A stretch of DNA of 64,000 bases from Ceriagrion tenellum (GCA_963169105.1 OY720643.1:20804373-20868372), one strand, 5' to 3'. Shown: positions 1-10,189, numbered from the stretch's first letter. Program-made: numbers and translations. The notes: generated from the letters alone by a model not told the origin.

Positions 1-2155
1 AGTTGCTTACCGGGAAAGAACCCCTGAAATTTGGACCATCTAGGTAAAACCGTGAAGTATGTTGAACTCAATTATGGATATACTATTTATCTAATAATAT
101 TCATGCCAAGGAATTCGTTTAGTTTTTATTTATAATTTTCGTATTTTCCCATCCACTTCGACACTGCCATACTAATCTACACTCGTAAGCACTTAAACTC
201 CCTAGTTTTTTCATAAGGATCGTGCATTAATCAATGGAGAGGTGGTGATTGGGTGGGGAGTATATATAAATATATCCTCGAAGCCTTCCAAGATAGCGCC
301 TCTCTTGTTTGATCAAGCGACACGGCCGCTGTCCCCTTTCCGACTACTCTTATCTCATCCGCCGAGGAGCGTCTGGCTTCAGCAATGAGTGCCTTTCCGA
401 TCAATCCATCTCTGGGAGTTTTTCTTCCATTTTCCCCTCCCCATCCAAGAAAAATAAACTCACGGCTTCCTGGTGGAACGTCTAGAGGCATCAATGAAGC
501 ACTTTGTCGTCCTCCTACCCTTCCCATTCCCTCCTTTTCCCCATTCGCCCGACGTTACTCCATCTCGAATTCCCCGACCGTCTGTCCCTCAAGCTTTCGT
601 ATTCGTGAGGGAAAGAGACTTCGCGTCAACCCCTCCCTTCCCATTCATCGCCTCCTCACCCCACCTCCCCCCCCCCCCGTCCGAGCAATAATACCTCCTT
701 AAGAGATGTCACGTTGGCTTTTCCCATAGCTAAGCGTGTCGACTACCTAGGGGTTTTTCCATCCCCCGTCACGAGGACAGTGCGTCGCAGGATAGAGTTT
801 GTTCGGCTTTCCCACCCTTGTTGCATTCAACAATGCAACTTTACTTGCATGACGGGCGTAAAACCAAAAATGGGTCTGGAGAGTTTGATGTACTATTCCG
901 ATAATTTCTTCCATTGAAAATATCAGAATATAATCGAAAACATTAAGGACGTTCAGTTCATTGTAAGAGTCCAATAATGACTAAGGTGCTTTTAGAGCTC
1001 AAAAATATAAAAAGGAAACATGTTCATTATGTATGTTATACCGATCAATTTTTACTATAAGTATTGCTGGCCAAAAATCCATTCCAATTGCGTTCCGTGG
1101 AGATATTAAAATAGAAAAAAACGTTTGGTGTTGGATGTTCAATCCATTAAAGATATACAACAATTAATCATGTGCTTTTTGAGCTCAATGAAAGTATAAA
1201 GCAAATGAATGTCCATAACTTAGAGAATTCTCATTTATGTGCTGAAAAAGTTGTGAACAGGAAAAAACTAAAATGATAATATTCAATGGAAGGTTTTTTA
1301 ATACAACAGATTAATCATTTATTGGTATTAGATATCCATTTAATTATAGTGAGAATGGCGATGAAAGAGAATAAAGAAATGAGAATGACGCTGAAAGTGC
1401 TCAAAAAAAATAGCAAGCAAATGTTATTTACGTAAAGTGCGTTGGTCCACCTATAAGCGTTCTATAGAAAGCTCAGATAGGTGGGATGTACAGATTAAAG
1501 CTAAATTACTTGAAATGAAAGTTTAAAAGCTATTAAAAACTCATATACTATGTTAATATCAAAATGTTTCTTCAGAATTATCGTTATTTTTAGCCTAAGT
1601 TTATCTGTGATTTGGGATGGTGCCAACAAAAAGGGCTTCTCTGTTTTTTCAGTCGAGGCCTTTGTTTGAATATGCTGATGAGTAAAGCAAACTAACAAAT
1701 TTAATGTTTTCTATTGATTCACTTTGCTGCGTAGTAACGTGCCAAAACTTGTCCATCCTCCACTAAGCTTGAATGAACCAGTAGCTTTTTTCTTTGTATA
1801 ACTCGCTCTCCATTCCGTCACTTCCAAGATTTCGTAACCACAAGTTGGAAGAAATTAGTACGCAGTCCTGATGATTAAAAACAAATAAAATGGATTAATG
1901 TAATATAGAAAAGTCCATGATGGAAAATCTGTCAAAATATTTACTTAAAAATTTTACTACCTCAGAAAAAGGGAACACATGAATTACGTGTCTACAATTT
2001 TGTCCCGTATAGACTCACCTGTTCTGGGCATGTCACTAAATCACAGCCTCCTATGCATTCATTAGTACATTTTCACAAATATTTCGTTAATATAATATAC
2101 TATATGTACATACTCTATACATACATAGTAGTATAGTATCGTTCATACTCGTCGT
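1..2155. other. Unassigned non-coding stretch
   Basis: No gene or recognisable transposon was found here. A pyrimidine-rich, CpG-containing block lies at about 385-690 and ends in a run of ten C; the rest is AT-rich. Short open frames in the pyrimidine block are compositional, rich in Pro, Ser and Leu, and match no family I recognise. Weak self-similarity is seen near 975-1030, 1165-1220 and 1330-1430 (phrases like GTGCTTTTNGAGCTCA and GAGAATGNCG), possibly a decayed tandem repeat. Confidence 0.5.
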
Positions 2156-2159
2156 CGTA

Positions 2160-2260
2160 TATCGTCACAGGGTGACACTAAATATAAAACATATAAAAAG
2201 CAAACTCACGAGTTTAAATATTTCGGTGGGTCGCCCGCACCTTCATCAGTGACAGATTCT
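2160..2260 (-). repeat. Penelope-like pseudo-LTR fragment with hammerhead-like core
   Basis: On the minus strand, 2249 to 2220 reads CTGATGA, one extra A, a hairpin whose ends are GGTG and CACC, then GAAAT. This is the layout of a hammerhead catalytic core (CUGANGA, stem II, GAAA), except for one unpaired base after the CUGANGA box. An A/T-rich segment with TTTATATTTAGTGTCAC follows downstream on the minus strand, similar in placement to the TAATAAAA and GTGTGGAA segments of the other copies in the window. No second arm was seen, so this is probably a solo or truncated terminal repeat. Penelope-like retroelements are known to carry hammerhead motifs in their pseudo-LTRs; assigning this copy to them is inference. 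Confidence 0.5.
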
Positions 2261-2267
2261 ATATATA

Positions 2268-2665
2268 GTCATTTTTTCCACGTGCCATTCGGGACCATAA
2301 CAGCTGTGGTCGTCGTCATGAATAGTGCTAATAGTGAGATTAGCTATATTGTAGATCCTTCTCTTTATATTCTCTACGTTCTTATTTATGCATGATGTAA
2401 ATATTGATGTTTTTTATTCATGCATGATATTTTGAATATGTAGTAGTGGTCCTTGTATCCCTTGCATGTCGGAACGATTGACGATAGTATGTTTCTTGGC
2501 TAGCAGATTTTTAATTGGCGCGTTGCATGTGTGGCACGCTGGTTTGAATATAGTTTCGGTGTCCTGCTGTATAATTCATGCATGCCTAGTGTGGAAGCAC
2601 CCCCTGCCACACACCCTTTGTGTGGCTTGCAGGGTATGACGTAGAGTTAGATGTACTATCGCTGG
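2268..2665 (+). mobile_element. LINE 3' end, copy A of a local three-copy family
   Basis: The segment matches 3466-3840 through most of its length, sharing the phrases GGGACCATAACAGC, TTTTTAATTGGCGC and CATGCATGCCTAGTGTGGAAG. It ends in a hairpin at 2602-2634 (CCCTGCCACACA ... TGTGTGGCTTGCAGGG) followed by a short GTAGA-type tail. The same terminal hairpin closes the LINE copy at 35704-36395, which has readable reverse transcriptase sequence, so I interpret this as a 5'-truncated LINE 3' untranslated region. No coding sequence is visible in this copy. The upstream part differs from the 35.7 kb subfamily. Confidence 0.6.
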
Positions 2666-3269
2666 GGAAAGCCATAGGTAATACAATGCGGAGGAATCTT
2701 GCAATAACGCCCCGCGGTCATTACCTGGCACATGAGAGCTTTAGGCATGAACGCGAGAGGAAAAAAAATGAACGTATCGGAGATGGATGGAAAAAAAAGA
2801 AAGGGATTGGCTCCCCCACGTCGACGGAAAGGGAAGGGACGTGGCGCGAAACCCTTGTGCTGTGTTTCTTATCGTTCGCTCCCTTTTTTATTTTCCATTC
2901 GCTTTATTCACTGCGTCCCCATCCTCTCTTGTGTACCCACCTTCCCTCTTCACTCCCCCCCTACCCCCCCAAAGCCCACCAAAGCGAGGCCTGCTTGCTT
3001 TATCCCCGCTTGGCTGCTCTACTGGCGCCACACCTCTCTCGGCCATCTGCCCTCTTCTTTTTGGGGCCGTGAAAAGTTTCAGTGAAAACACCGCGGGGGA
3101 AGGGGTGGGGTGGTTCGGGGGTGTGGGGAAGGAAGGTGGGAGGGCGCGAGATGGGCCTGGTCGATGGCGGGACCTGTGATGCTCATTCGGTGTGGCATAG
3201 GTTACAGGAGGGAATAGAGAGACCCGCTTTGCTGGAAACCATGTAGTGTAACCGAGTAGTGTCTCTGGA
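2666..3269. other. GC-rich block between LINE copies, no gene seen
   Basis: A purine-rich segment (about 2740-2850), a pyrimidine-rich segment (about 2880-3060) and a G-rich segment (about 3090-3180) follow each other. Overlapping open frames in all three plus frames show this is base composition and not coding constraint. Confidence 0.5.
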
Positions 3270-3845
3270 TTGTTCGAAGAATTGGGATGGGAATAGATAT
3301 CACAGCGTAGATAAAATTATAGGCTGAACCTCTTAACTAAATTTCAGGAAAAAAATTTTCTCTTACGACGTAAAAAACATACTATTAACCCCCTCGTACT
3401 ACGGCAGATTAGATCGCGCCAATAAAATTAGAGAAATAGATTGTGGAACCGATAGGTAAAAAATATCATTTTTTCCGCGTACCATTTGGGACCATAACAG
3501 CAGTGATCGCCGTCATGAACAGTGAGATTAGCTAGACTGTAAATCTTTTTCTTTATATTCTCTAAAGTTCTAACTTATGTATGATGTAGATATTGATGGT
3601 CTTATTTATGCATAATATTTTGAATCTGTAGTAGCAGTCTTTGTACCCTTTGCATGTTGGTACGATTGACGATAGAATGTTTCTTGGTTAGCAGATTTTT
3701 AATTGGCGCATTGCATGCGTGGTACTCTGGTTTCAATGTAGTTTGTTCTTCCATATAATTCATGCATGCCTAGTGTGGAAGCTCCCTGCCACACACCCTT
3801 CGGGTGACTTGCAGGGTGTGACGTAGATGTAGATGAACCGTCTCA
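3270..3845 (+). mobile_element. LINE 3' end, copy B
   Basis: This copy matches copy A from about 3466 onward and copy C (4396-4935) over a longer span, starting with GGATGGGAAT-type sequence near 3283. The shared CNTACTACGG phrase lies near 3400. The 3' end is the hairpin at 3784-3816 (CCCTGCCACACA ... GCAGGG) followed by ACGTAGATGTAGATG. The hairpin plus GTAGAT tail is the signature of all LINE 3' ends in this window. There is no open reading frame. Confidence 0.6.
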
Positions 3846-4395
3846 GTTGAAAGGGTATGACTCGGTGTCCTGACCAATGGGTGAGTTAGTCCCGACTGAT
3901 AATAAAATTTCTCGGAATGTCAAGGGTTCGCTATTCATCGAACGGAGAAATGCGAAGTGACTAAAATATGACGAGAAATGTCTAAATTGAAAGCATGGTA
4001 TCAAATTATATCACGCTACATTATATTACCGTAGGATCCAGCCTAACTAGAAAGTGTTCAATTCTTCGTCTAGGAAAGGATCCCTGCAACAGGAGCCGAG
4101 ATAGTTTACAAGGTTTTATTTTCAAAACTTTTTCTGGGTAGGAGTTTTCCGGTTCCTGCTAAGAGTAGGGTTTAGTCTCCTCACAAGTTAAGAGATTCAA
4201 ACACGTTACTCCAGTTTATTGTACTAAAATAAGTAGCTGATGCTGCAAGTATAATTTTCATTTATATTTCCAATCAAACACTGTGCTAGCTCTTCACCAT
4301 TGGCATATCTTTTCTGAAACAATATCTCATTTTTGTCCCGGTGTGATTCTCTTCAACAATAGGTATGTCATGATAGCCTCGTTAGTGTTACTGAC
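3846..4395. other. Unassigned AT-rich spacer
   Basis: No coding region, inverted repeat or known element was recognised. The sequence right after copy B does not resemble the sequence right after copy A. Confidence 0.45.
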
Positions 4396-4935
4396 CTCTT
4401 GAAAAACCTAGGATGGGAATCGCTGTCATACCGTCGATTGAAAAGTAGACCCAATCCTTTATGTAAATTAAAAATAGACTTATTTTCAGACGAAGTTTGC
4501 AATATCCTACTAACTCCAACATACTACGGTAGATCAGATTATGAGAATAAATAAGGGAAGTAGATTGTAAAACAGAAAGCTTTAAAATGTCGTTTTCTCG
4601 CGATCGGTAAGAGATCATAATGGCTGTATTGAGACTTTGAAGAAGGTTAGTTGACAGGTATTGTAGCTGATTAATGATAGTCATATGCCCCCTAATGCAT
4701 GTTTCTAAATCTGACGAGTGGTGCTAACATCATGTTTTGCATGTTCCTGCATTACTCTTGTGTCATAGTAACAATATGGAACATTGTAGTAGTTTCTGTA
4801 GTATTTGTAGCCTACCGATAGTGTGTCGTTTGTTGGTGAAAATAAATTTCTTCACTGCAGTTCATGTTGGTTATAAGTCACCCCTTGTCAAAAACTCTTA
4901 TGGTAGCTTGCAGGGTAATAAGTAGATGTAGTTTT
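4396..4935 (+). mobile_element. LINE 3' end, copy C (most diverged)
   Basis: It aligns with copy B at its start (GGATGGGAATCGCTGT-like), at CATACTACGGTAGATCAGAT, and at its end, where a decayed hairpin (4882-4915, ending GCTTGCAGGG) is followed by AATAAGTAGATGTAG. The stem is largely lost on the left side, which suggests this is the oldest of the three copies. No coding sequence was found. Confidence 0.5.
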
Positions 4936-5326
4936 ATGTTTTTAGGCATCAGAATATTATTAGATTATCTTCGGCATGGGAGTATTGACGCAATTAAAAT
5001 ATAAAATCGCCCATATTATATGGATAAAATGTGCAGTTAATACGCCGAAACATGGGAATTTGTTGCGGAACTATCGCAGTAGTTCAATCCCTGCATCTAA
5101 GTACGTGATACACTTAAAATCGTCAATATGGAGTGTAGCAGGGGGTGAGGTATCACCTACATGAACTACACAATATCCTGCATATGTATATGAAACCATG
5201 GCCATGTTAATGCTACGGAAAATACCTTTTAGGAGGCGTAGTTTCATCAGTTTAGACTACACTATAGGTGTGCGACTAGTGTTAGTAGAACTGTGTGTAA
5301 CAATGTAATGATTTATTGTATATCAG
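4936..5326. other. Unassigned spacer
   Basis: AT-rich sequence between LINE copy C and the SINE. A 62-codon open frame at 4976-5164 has no recognisable motif and I do not treat it as a gene. Confidence 0.45.
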
Positions 5327-5515
5327 TCGGCCCCGGTGGCAGCGGGGAAAGCCCTCGCCTGCTAATCCGAGGGTCGCGGGTTTGAGTTCCACCCGGGTAA
5401 AATGTTATCTTCTCAGGACATGGGTGTTTGTATTCGTCTGATGTTACAGTTATTCCCCTGGTACAAATTGGCCGTAGGTGCTGTATTCGAGGTCGTTATG
5501 ATTAAATTAAAAAAA
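5327..5515 (+). mobile_element. tRNA-derived SINE
   Basis: The 5' part resembles an RNA polymerase III internal promoter: an A-box-like GGTGGCAGCGGGG at about 5335 and a B-box-like GGGTTTGAGTTCC at about 5379, at tRNA-like spacing. A tRNA-unrelated body follows and the element ends in an A-rich tail near 5500-5513. The tRNA-like part would not fold as a clean functional tRNA, so this is a SINE and not a tRNA gene. It lies directly 5' of a LINE 3' end, with the boundary at about 5515-5524. Confidence 0.65.
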
Positions 5516-5523
5516 AATAATTC

Positions 5524-5765
5524 ACTCCTGCCAAACACCCCTGAGGTGTAAATTTCTCGGGCTCGCCACCGGGTAAGATTTTTATAGACAGCCGACGTTA
5601 GCCTTGAGAATGGGTGACGAGTCGGAACCCGAAACGTCGGCTGTCTATAAAAATCTTACCCGGTGGCGAGCCCGAGAAATTTACACTAATTTAATTCGCC
5701 GGGAAAGTGTAAAATCATACACCCCTGAGGTGGCTTGCAGGGTAATATGTAGATATAGATCAGTA
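5524..5765 (+). mobile_element. LINE 3' end split by a palindromic insertion
   Basis: The left part (5524-5547, CTCCTGCCAAACACCCCTGA) and the right part (5732-5765, GGCTTGCAGGGTAATATGTA) together make the usual LINE 3' hairpin and GTAGATATAG tail. They are separated by 171 bp inserted in the hairpin loop. The 13-base flank ACACCCCTGAGGT is present on both sides (5535-5547 and 5719-5731), as expected for a target-site duplication. The LINE end is therefore older than the insertion. Confidence 0.65.
5548..5718. mobile_element. Palindromic Penelope-like element with hammerhead-like core
   Basis: The left arm (to 5598) and right arm (5634-5686) form a perfect inverted repeat of about 51-53 bp. 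Between them, on the plus strand from about 5603, lies CTTGAGAAT, then a hairpin with a GGGT/ACCC stem, then GAAAC at 5631-5635. This has the same order as the other hammerhead-like loci here. A 30-bp unpaired tail (5687-5718) follows the right arm. Thirteen-base direct repeats flank the insertion. I read it as a 5'-truncated Penelope-like copy reduced to two inverted pseudo-LTRs. That family assignment rests on similarity of layout with the locus at 29548-30096. Confidence 0.6.
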
Positions 5766-6850
5766 GTAATCCATTCAAGACTGGTTTGCAACGTCCCTTC
5801 ACGCCCATCTCCTATGATTCTATTACTTTTTTCTGCGTAATTTTTCACTTTGCCATCATTCATCACTTTCCTGATAATTTCCATCCTGATTGATTTATCT
5901 ATAAAAATGCTTAATAGAAACAATTTCCAGAATGACAGTGAGCTATTCATAAAATTTTCGGACAGATTGCGCGCGGTGGTCATGTTTGGTGGATATTTTT
6001 TTTCCAACAAAAAAGAAGCAGGCACAATTTTCGTGCGTCAAGATGCCATCTACCCTCCTCTTTAATATATTTGATGTGTGGTGTGCGTGGAGTGGTTTCG
6101 TGGGCTATTTTTTTTGACAGACATGCCCCGGGACCCACTCCCTCCTATTCCTTTCCAGCCGTGCCCAGCTGATGAGAATAAGCAGTGAATGCTGAGAAGA
6201 GCAGAATGGAGTAATGGCAAAACCTCCGGGAAGAGACGAACGCATGAGGCATGGCAGACACGCTCCATTGCCTCAATCTGTCCCATCTGATACGCTTCCG
6301 CGACTACCGCTGGCTGGCGTGCGTGAATGCATTGTGTGTTTGTGTTAGGGATAAATAGAGGGGGAAAAATATAACGGGGGGGAGTGGGGAATACTTTGTC
6401 GTCGACAGGCATCCAAGGATGGAGGGCTCCAGAATCCCTCTCAACCCCCTTTAAAAAAAATAAAACTTCCGACCTCATTCTCGTTGTTTTATCCCCTCAT
6501 TCCAGCCTAGCAGACTTCTGTTCTAACCATTCCCCGCCCCACAAAAACACAGGAAACATCTGAGAAGTTCAGCCTCATTGAAACCAGAGTTCCCGGCGGA
6601 ATCAGGTTGGTAAAAGTGGTAATACCCGCTTTTGCGTACCGATAACAGAGGTACTCACTGAATCCACCAGGGTATTTTATTATAGCGTTGAAAATGCGCT
6701 GTGATGAATATGCCTGTGTATACTTAGAGCCTTGTCGCCAACTGAGCACTTCAATAGTCAAAGGAAAAACAACTCCATTAGTAAGATACAACCCAAATTC
6801 TATGCTAAATACTGAGTTTAGTTGAGAAACAGTAATGCCATAGTCATACT
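5766..6850. other. Unassigned stretch
   Basis: No gene was recognised. The 138-codon minus-strand frame at 6062-6478 covers a moderately GC-rich patch and shows no domain, signal peptide or family motif. Confidence 0.45.
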
Positions 6851-6950
6851 GATAAGAATAACAAGACGATAGTAAATTTCCACACTGTTTTAACTAGCAT
6901 CGAACATGGTTTATACACTTGGTATCATTCTCTAGGAGAATGACATCAAG
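6850..6950 (-). repeat. Penelope-like pseudo-LTR fragment (minus strand)
   Basis: Read on the minus strand, the segment contains CTAGAGAATGAT, a weak hairpin, TAAACCATG and then TTAAAACAGTGTGGAAATTT (near 6870-6890). The plus-strand sequence at 7455-7540 is a diverged copy, with AAAACCATGGTCGGTGC followed by TTAAAACTGTGGGGAAATTT. The core is degraded relative to the other hammerhead-like loci (GAAAC appears as TAAAC). Confidence 0.45.
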
Positions 6951-7189
6951 TTTTTTCCTCCATTATTGTTCATATCTAGTCTTGGGCTGCAGAATATGTC
7001 CATTGAGTTGTTCTACTCGGAGTTTTCATTACACTTGTTTTCTCTATAACTCATCGGAGAGAATAGCTCTCAACCTATCATTTGAGAGACTTTCAAAGTA
7101 AATGAAAGTCAATTTTATTTTTCCAACATTTTCTCATTTTTTTTACTTCCATGCATTATCAACCTGATGATATTTTGAAAGAGTTTCAA

Positions 7190-7396
7190 GGCCTGGTTAC
7201 ACGATACACTAACCCGTACGTGTTCATGTACAAGTTCATGTACGAACCAAATATAGCAGGGTCTATTTTCCTGTTCATGATTTAATGCATTCGTACAAGT
7301 TGGCGTGGTTACACGGTTAATTTTCGCGCTTATTCACGCGTTCATGCATTCTTTCATCATCTCGTGCGGGTTAATGTATCGTGTAACCAGGGCTTT
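7190..7396. mobile_element. MITE with TGGTTACACGATACA inverted ends, copy 1
   Basis: Terminal inverted repeats begin GCCTGGTTACACGATACA on the left and reverse-complement as GCCCTGGTTACACGATACAT on the right. The element is about 207 bp and non-coding. A second copy in opposite orientation lies at 20961-21162 and shares the internal phrases ACAAGTTGG-like, TGAACGCGT-like and TTCCTGTTCATG. The target duplication could not be fixed with certainty. The transposase superfamily is not assigned. Confidence 0.65.
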
Positions 7397-7454
7397 AGGC
7401 GTAACTTTTTGGAAATATTCAATACCAATACTGGTACCAAATACCAAATACTGG

Positions 7455-7540
7455 TACAATACCAAAGAATGAAGTGTCAAAACCATGGTCGGTGCTTATT
7501 AAAACTGTGGGGAAATTTACTAACGTCTTTTCATTCTTAC
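7455..7540 (+). repeat. Penelope-like pseudo-LTR fragment (plus strand) at palindrome centre
   Basis: GAATGAAGTGTC, AAAAC and CATGGTCGGTGC are followed by TTAAAACTGTGGGGAAATTT. The same order occurs on the minus strand at 6850-6950 and on the plus strand at 34315-34385. The hammerhead-like core is partly eroded. Confidence 0.45.
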
Positions 7541-7827
7541 CAGTAAGGATATTGAATATTTCCACCAAGTGGTCTCAGGGTTTACTCCTGAAACTCTTTC
7601 ATAATGTCATTAGGTTGATAATTCATGGAATTAACAAAATGAGAAAATTTTGGCAAAGTAAAATCTGCTTTTATTTATTTGGAAAGTCTATCAAATGGTA
7701 GATTGAGAGCTATTCTCTCCGATGAGTTATAGAGAAAACGAGTGTAATGAAAATCCTGAGTAGAACAACTCAATAGACTTATTCTGCGGCCCAAGACTTT
7801 AGATATGAACAATAATGGAGGAAAAAA

Positions 7828-8885
7828 AGAAACGTGTAGAATTTCGCAGGAAGTTCAACAGAGGAATACATTGGGAAAATTATGAGGGACGCATAAGTGA
7901 ATAATTAAGTAGGAACAAAGCGGTTTAATGGCGGGGAATGGAGGGTTAAAGCAAGTCAGTCTTTAATCTGATGACTGTTGATTTAAAAAAATGCTAAAAT
8001 ACAATGTGCCAAAGCCTAGAAATAATGCGAAAAATATTAAACTGCCGTCGTAATAATGAATAGATTAATTTTGCCGTCAGTAGGTATGCCTACGAAATAA
8101 TATTGCTTCGGTTCCCTCAAAACTCACCCCTGACTCTTGGGATTTCTTCCACCGTTTAGTATTTGTGAGTATTTCGTGGGGTAGACATCCTGATTCAGAT
8201 GTGGGACGTCCAGGACACGCGTCTCTCTTCCAGGACGCCGTCAAAATCCGTCTAGTCGCTCCCCGGGACGCCCTTCTCATAAGAGTAGGGAAGGAGGGTA
8301 GGGAGAGGGTTGGAAAAAACGGAGTATAATCGGATTAATTCATTTGCGGGGCATGACGTCCACGGAATTGGTTCCGAAGGCCAAGGCAATGCCTCGTGGA
8401 TTAATCCGCTTCCCTTCCCGTCTCATATCCGGTTGTCGGAGACGGGCGGAGAGGCTGACACTTCTGAAAATGGCTCGCGAATTCAATTTGGGAGCGAGGT
8501 AATTGTTTGGTAGGCTTTCTTTTTTCTTTTTGGACCAGCATCCTAACTACATCACCCGTGTACATGGGATATCCGCTGGCATGGTATGCGTTAAGATCGA
8601 TTACGCTGGAGGTACGTTATCTCGTGAAATTAACTACTAATAGTTATTATTTAAGGAGTTTCCACAGTAAAATGGCATGCATGACATTCAACTCATTTTC
8701 TGGTTACTAATAGAAAAGTGTTCCTTAAGTGATTAATGTAACACAATGCTCTTTATCACGTTATTTTATCCTCAAAACTGGACTTTAAATCTCATGGTGT
8801 AAAATTTTTAGAAGATGTAAAACAAAGTTAAAAGTAATTTTATCATAAATGAACTAAAACTCAGTTCAAATTTTTAGAGTTTATG
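7828..8885. other. Unassigned stretch
   Basis: Mixed AT-rich sequence with a GC-richer patch at about 8180-8500. Open frames of about 67 codons on both strands show no recognisable motif. Confidence 0.45.
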
Positions 8886-9107
8886 TTGATTAGTAAAAAT
8901 AACTTTGACAGTCCACTGACCAGTTCTCAGGTCAGTGATTTATTGCACGATCCGGATTTCGATGCCTGGCATTATCTTCAAATGCTCACTGTCAGTGATG
9001 CCAGGCATCGAAATCCGGATGGTACAATAAATAATTTACCTGTGAACTGACCAATAGATTATAAAAGTTTTTAATTAATTTTTAATTCTTTAATTTTTAC
9101 TAATCAA
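8886..9107. mobile_element. Palindromic element with hammerhead-like hairpin
   Basis: Outer arms 8886-8900 and 9093-9107 (TTGATTAGTAAAAAT and its complement) and inner perfect 23-bp arms 8950-8972 and 8998-9020 define an imperfect palindrome. On the minus strand the left arm reads TTGAAGAT, a hairpin AATGCCAGGCAT and CGAAATCCGG. The right arm carries the same hairpin and GAAAT on the plus strand. The order of box, hairpin and GAAAY matches the other Penelope-like loci, with GAAAT instead of GAAAC. There is no coding content. Confidence 0.5.
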
Positions 9108-9297
9108 TAGTATTATCATACCAAATTCAAATGTTGTTTTCAAGTAAATTCTGCTTTTAGGAAGCAAAACCTGTTTGGGAATTGAATAAAAATTAAAAGT
9201 CGGTACTTTAATTTCCAATTTTTTTATTATAAAAAAATAAATGCATTTAGTCAAAATGCAGTAAACTAATATGAATGGCGCTGCAGTCGTCCCTTAA

Positions 9298-9502
9298 GGC
9301 CGCTTTACACGGTACCTTTTATTGCACAAACGAATGTATCATAGAATGTTCAATAAAATGAATGGATTTAGAGCAGGTTCTATTTCCTTTTCATTCATTC
9401 AGACAATCATACAATTAGCCGCTCTACACAGAACGATTGTCCTCATGAAAGAGTTCATACATTCGTTCGTACAATATAATGTACTGTGTAAAGCGGCGTA
9501 TA
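9298..9502. mobile_element. MITE with CGCTTTACAC inverted ends
   Basis: The left end GGCCGCTTTACACGGTAC is the near-perfect inverse of the right end GTACTGTGTAAAGCGGCGTA. The element is about 205 bp with no transposase. A related phrase (GCCGCTCTACACAGAACG) occurs internally near 9419, suggesting nested or composite ends. The flanking duplication is uncertain and the superfamily is unassigned. Confidence 0.6.
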
Positions 9503-10189
9503 GGGTTAGGAGTAAGTCATCATTATACTTGTTGTACAATATATATATTTTCTACCTTGACCATGTTCTAGAGTAGACAAGGAATTTCATCTGATAAATC
9601 ATAAAAAATAAAAGTAATATGGTTAATTGAGTATTATTTTTGGCGAACAGCGTCACGATGGACCTTCATACGCTTCTCTTCCATGATCAAAGCGATGTTA
9701 TACTGAACTTTGTTGCATTTCAGCCTGTAATACAGTGCCATCTTATGGTTATATGAACGACACCAAGGGTTTTTATGAAAATCCTATAACTCACCTAACG
9801 CTTTTATTCTTTTTTTCTACTTTGGCTCTAATACCCTTTCCGAAACATCAAATTTCTGCGAACAAACCAAGTCATTGAATTACTGCACTTAATCCAGTTT
9901 GTGCTCCTCTACTTTCATGAACAACATTGCTGTTTATCCATGACATCTCATAAGTTTTTTCTTTTAAGCAAAGATAATTATAGGACCATAATAGTTACGA
10001 TAGATCAGTTCTATGAAAAGTTAACCTCACTAGATAAAGTAGGCTTTGTACTTGTGCTAAATATTTTACCACAATTATTAACAATTCACTCCCAAAAAAT
10101 TTCCGGCATGATTTAGTGCCTTTTAATACTATTTATCGACCGTATTAATAATACAAACCAGAAGTCGTATCTTAAGTAGTATATGGCAT
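9503..10189. other. Unassigned AT-rich stretch
   Basis: No element or gene was recognised. The 71-codon frame at 9901-10116 has no motif. Confidence 0.45.

Larger units (their letters stand above)
6947..7827. repeat. Large imperfect inverted repeat, left arm interrupted by a MITE
   Basis: The left arm (6947-7189, continuing at about 7408-7435) is the reverse complement of the right arm (about 7540-7827). Shared phrases include CTCCATTATTGTTCATATCT against AGATATGAACAATAATGGAG, the Y-shaped run around ATAACTCATCGGAGAGAATA, and GGAAATATTCAATA near the centre. Each arm is about 270-290 bp once the inserted MITE at 7190-7396 is removed. The centre (about 7455-7535) carries a Penelope-like pseudo-LTR segment. 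The right arm lacks the MITE, so the palindrome came first. Confidence 0.65.

Noticed and set aside
2620..3179. Overlapping frames of 117-150 codons
   Set aside because: All three plus frames are open in the same place, which indicates base composition and not coding.
5335..5395. Possible functional tRNA gene
   Set aside because: A- and B-box-like sequences are present but a clean cloverleaf is not, and an unrelated body with an A-rich tail follows, so it is a SINE.
7160..7188. CTGATGATATTTTGAAAG within the left arm of the large inverted repeat
   Set aside because: Box and GAAA are present but the four-base interval cannot form a stem, so the likeness is probably chance.
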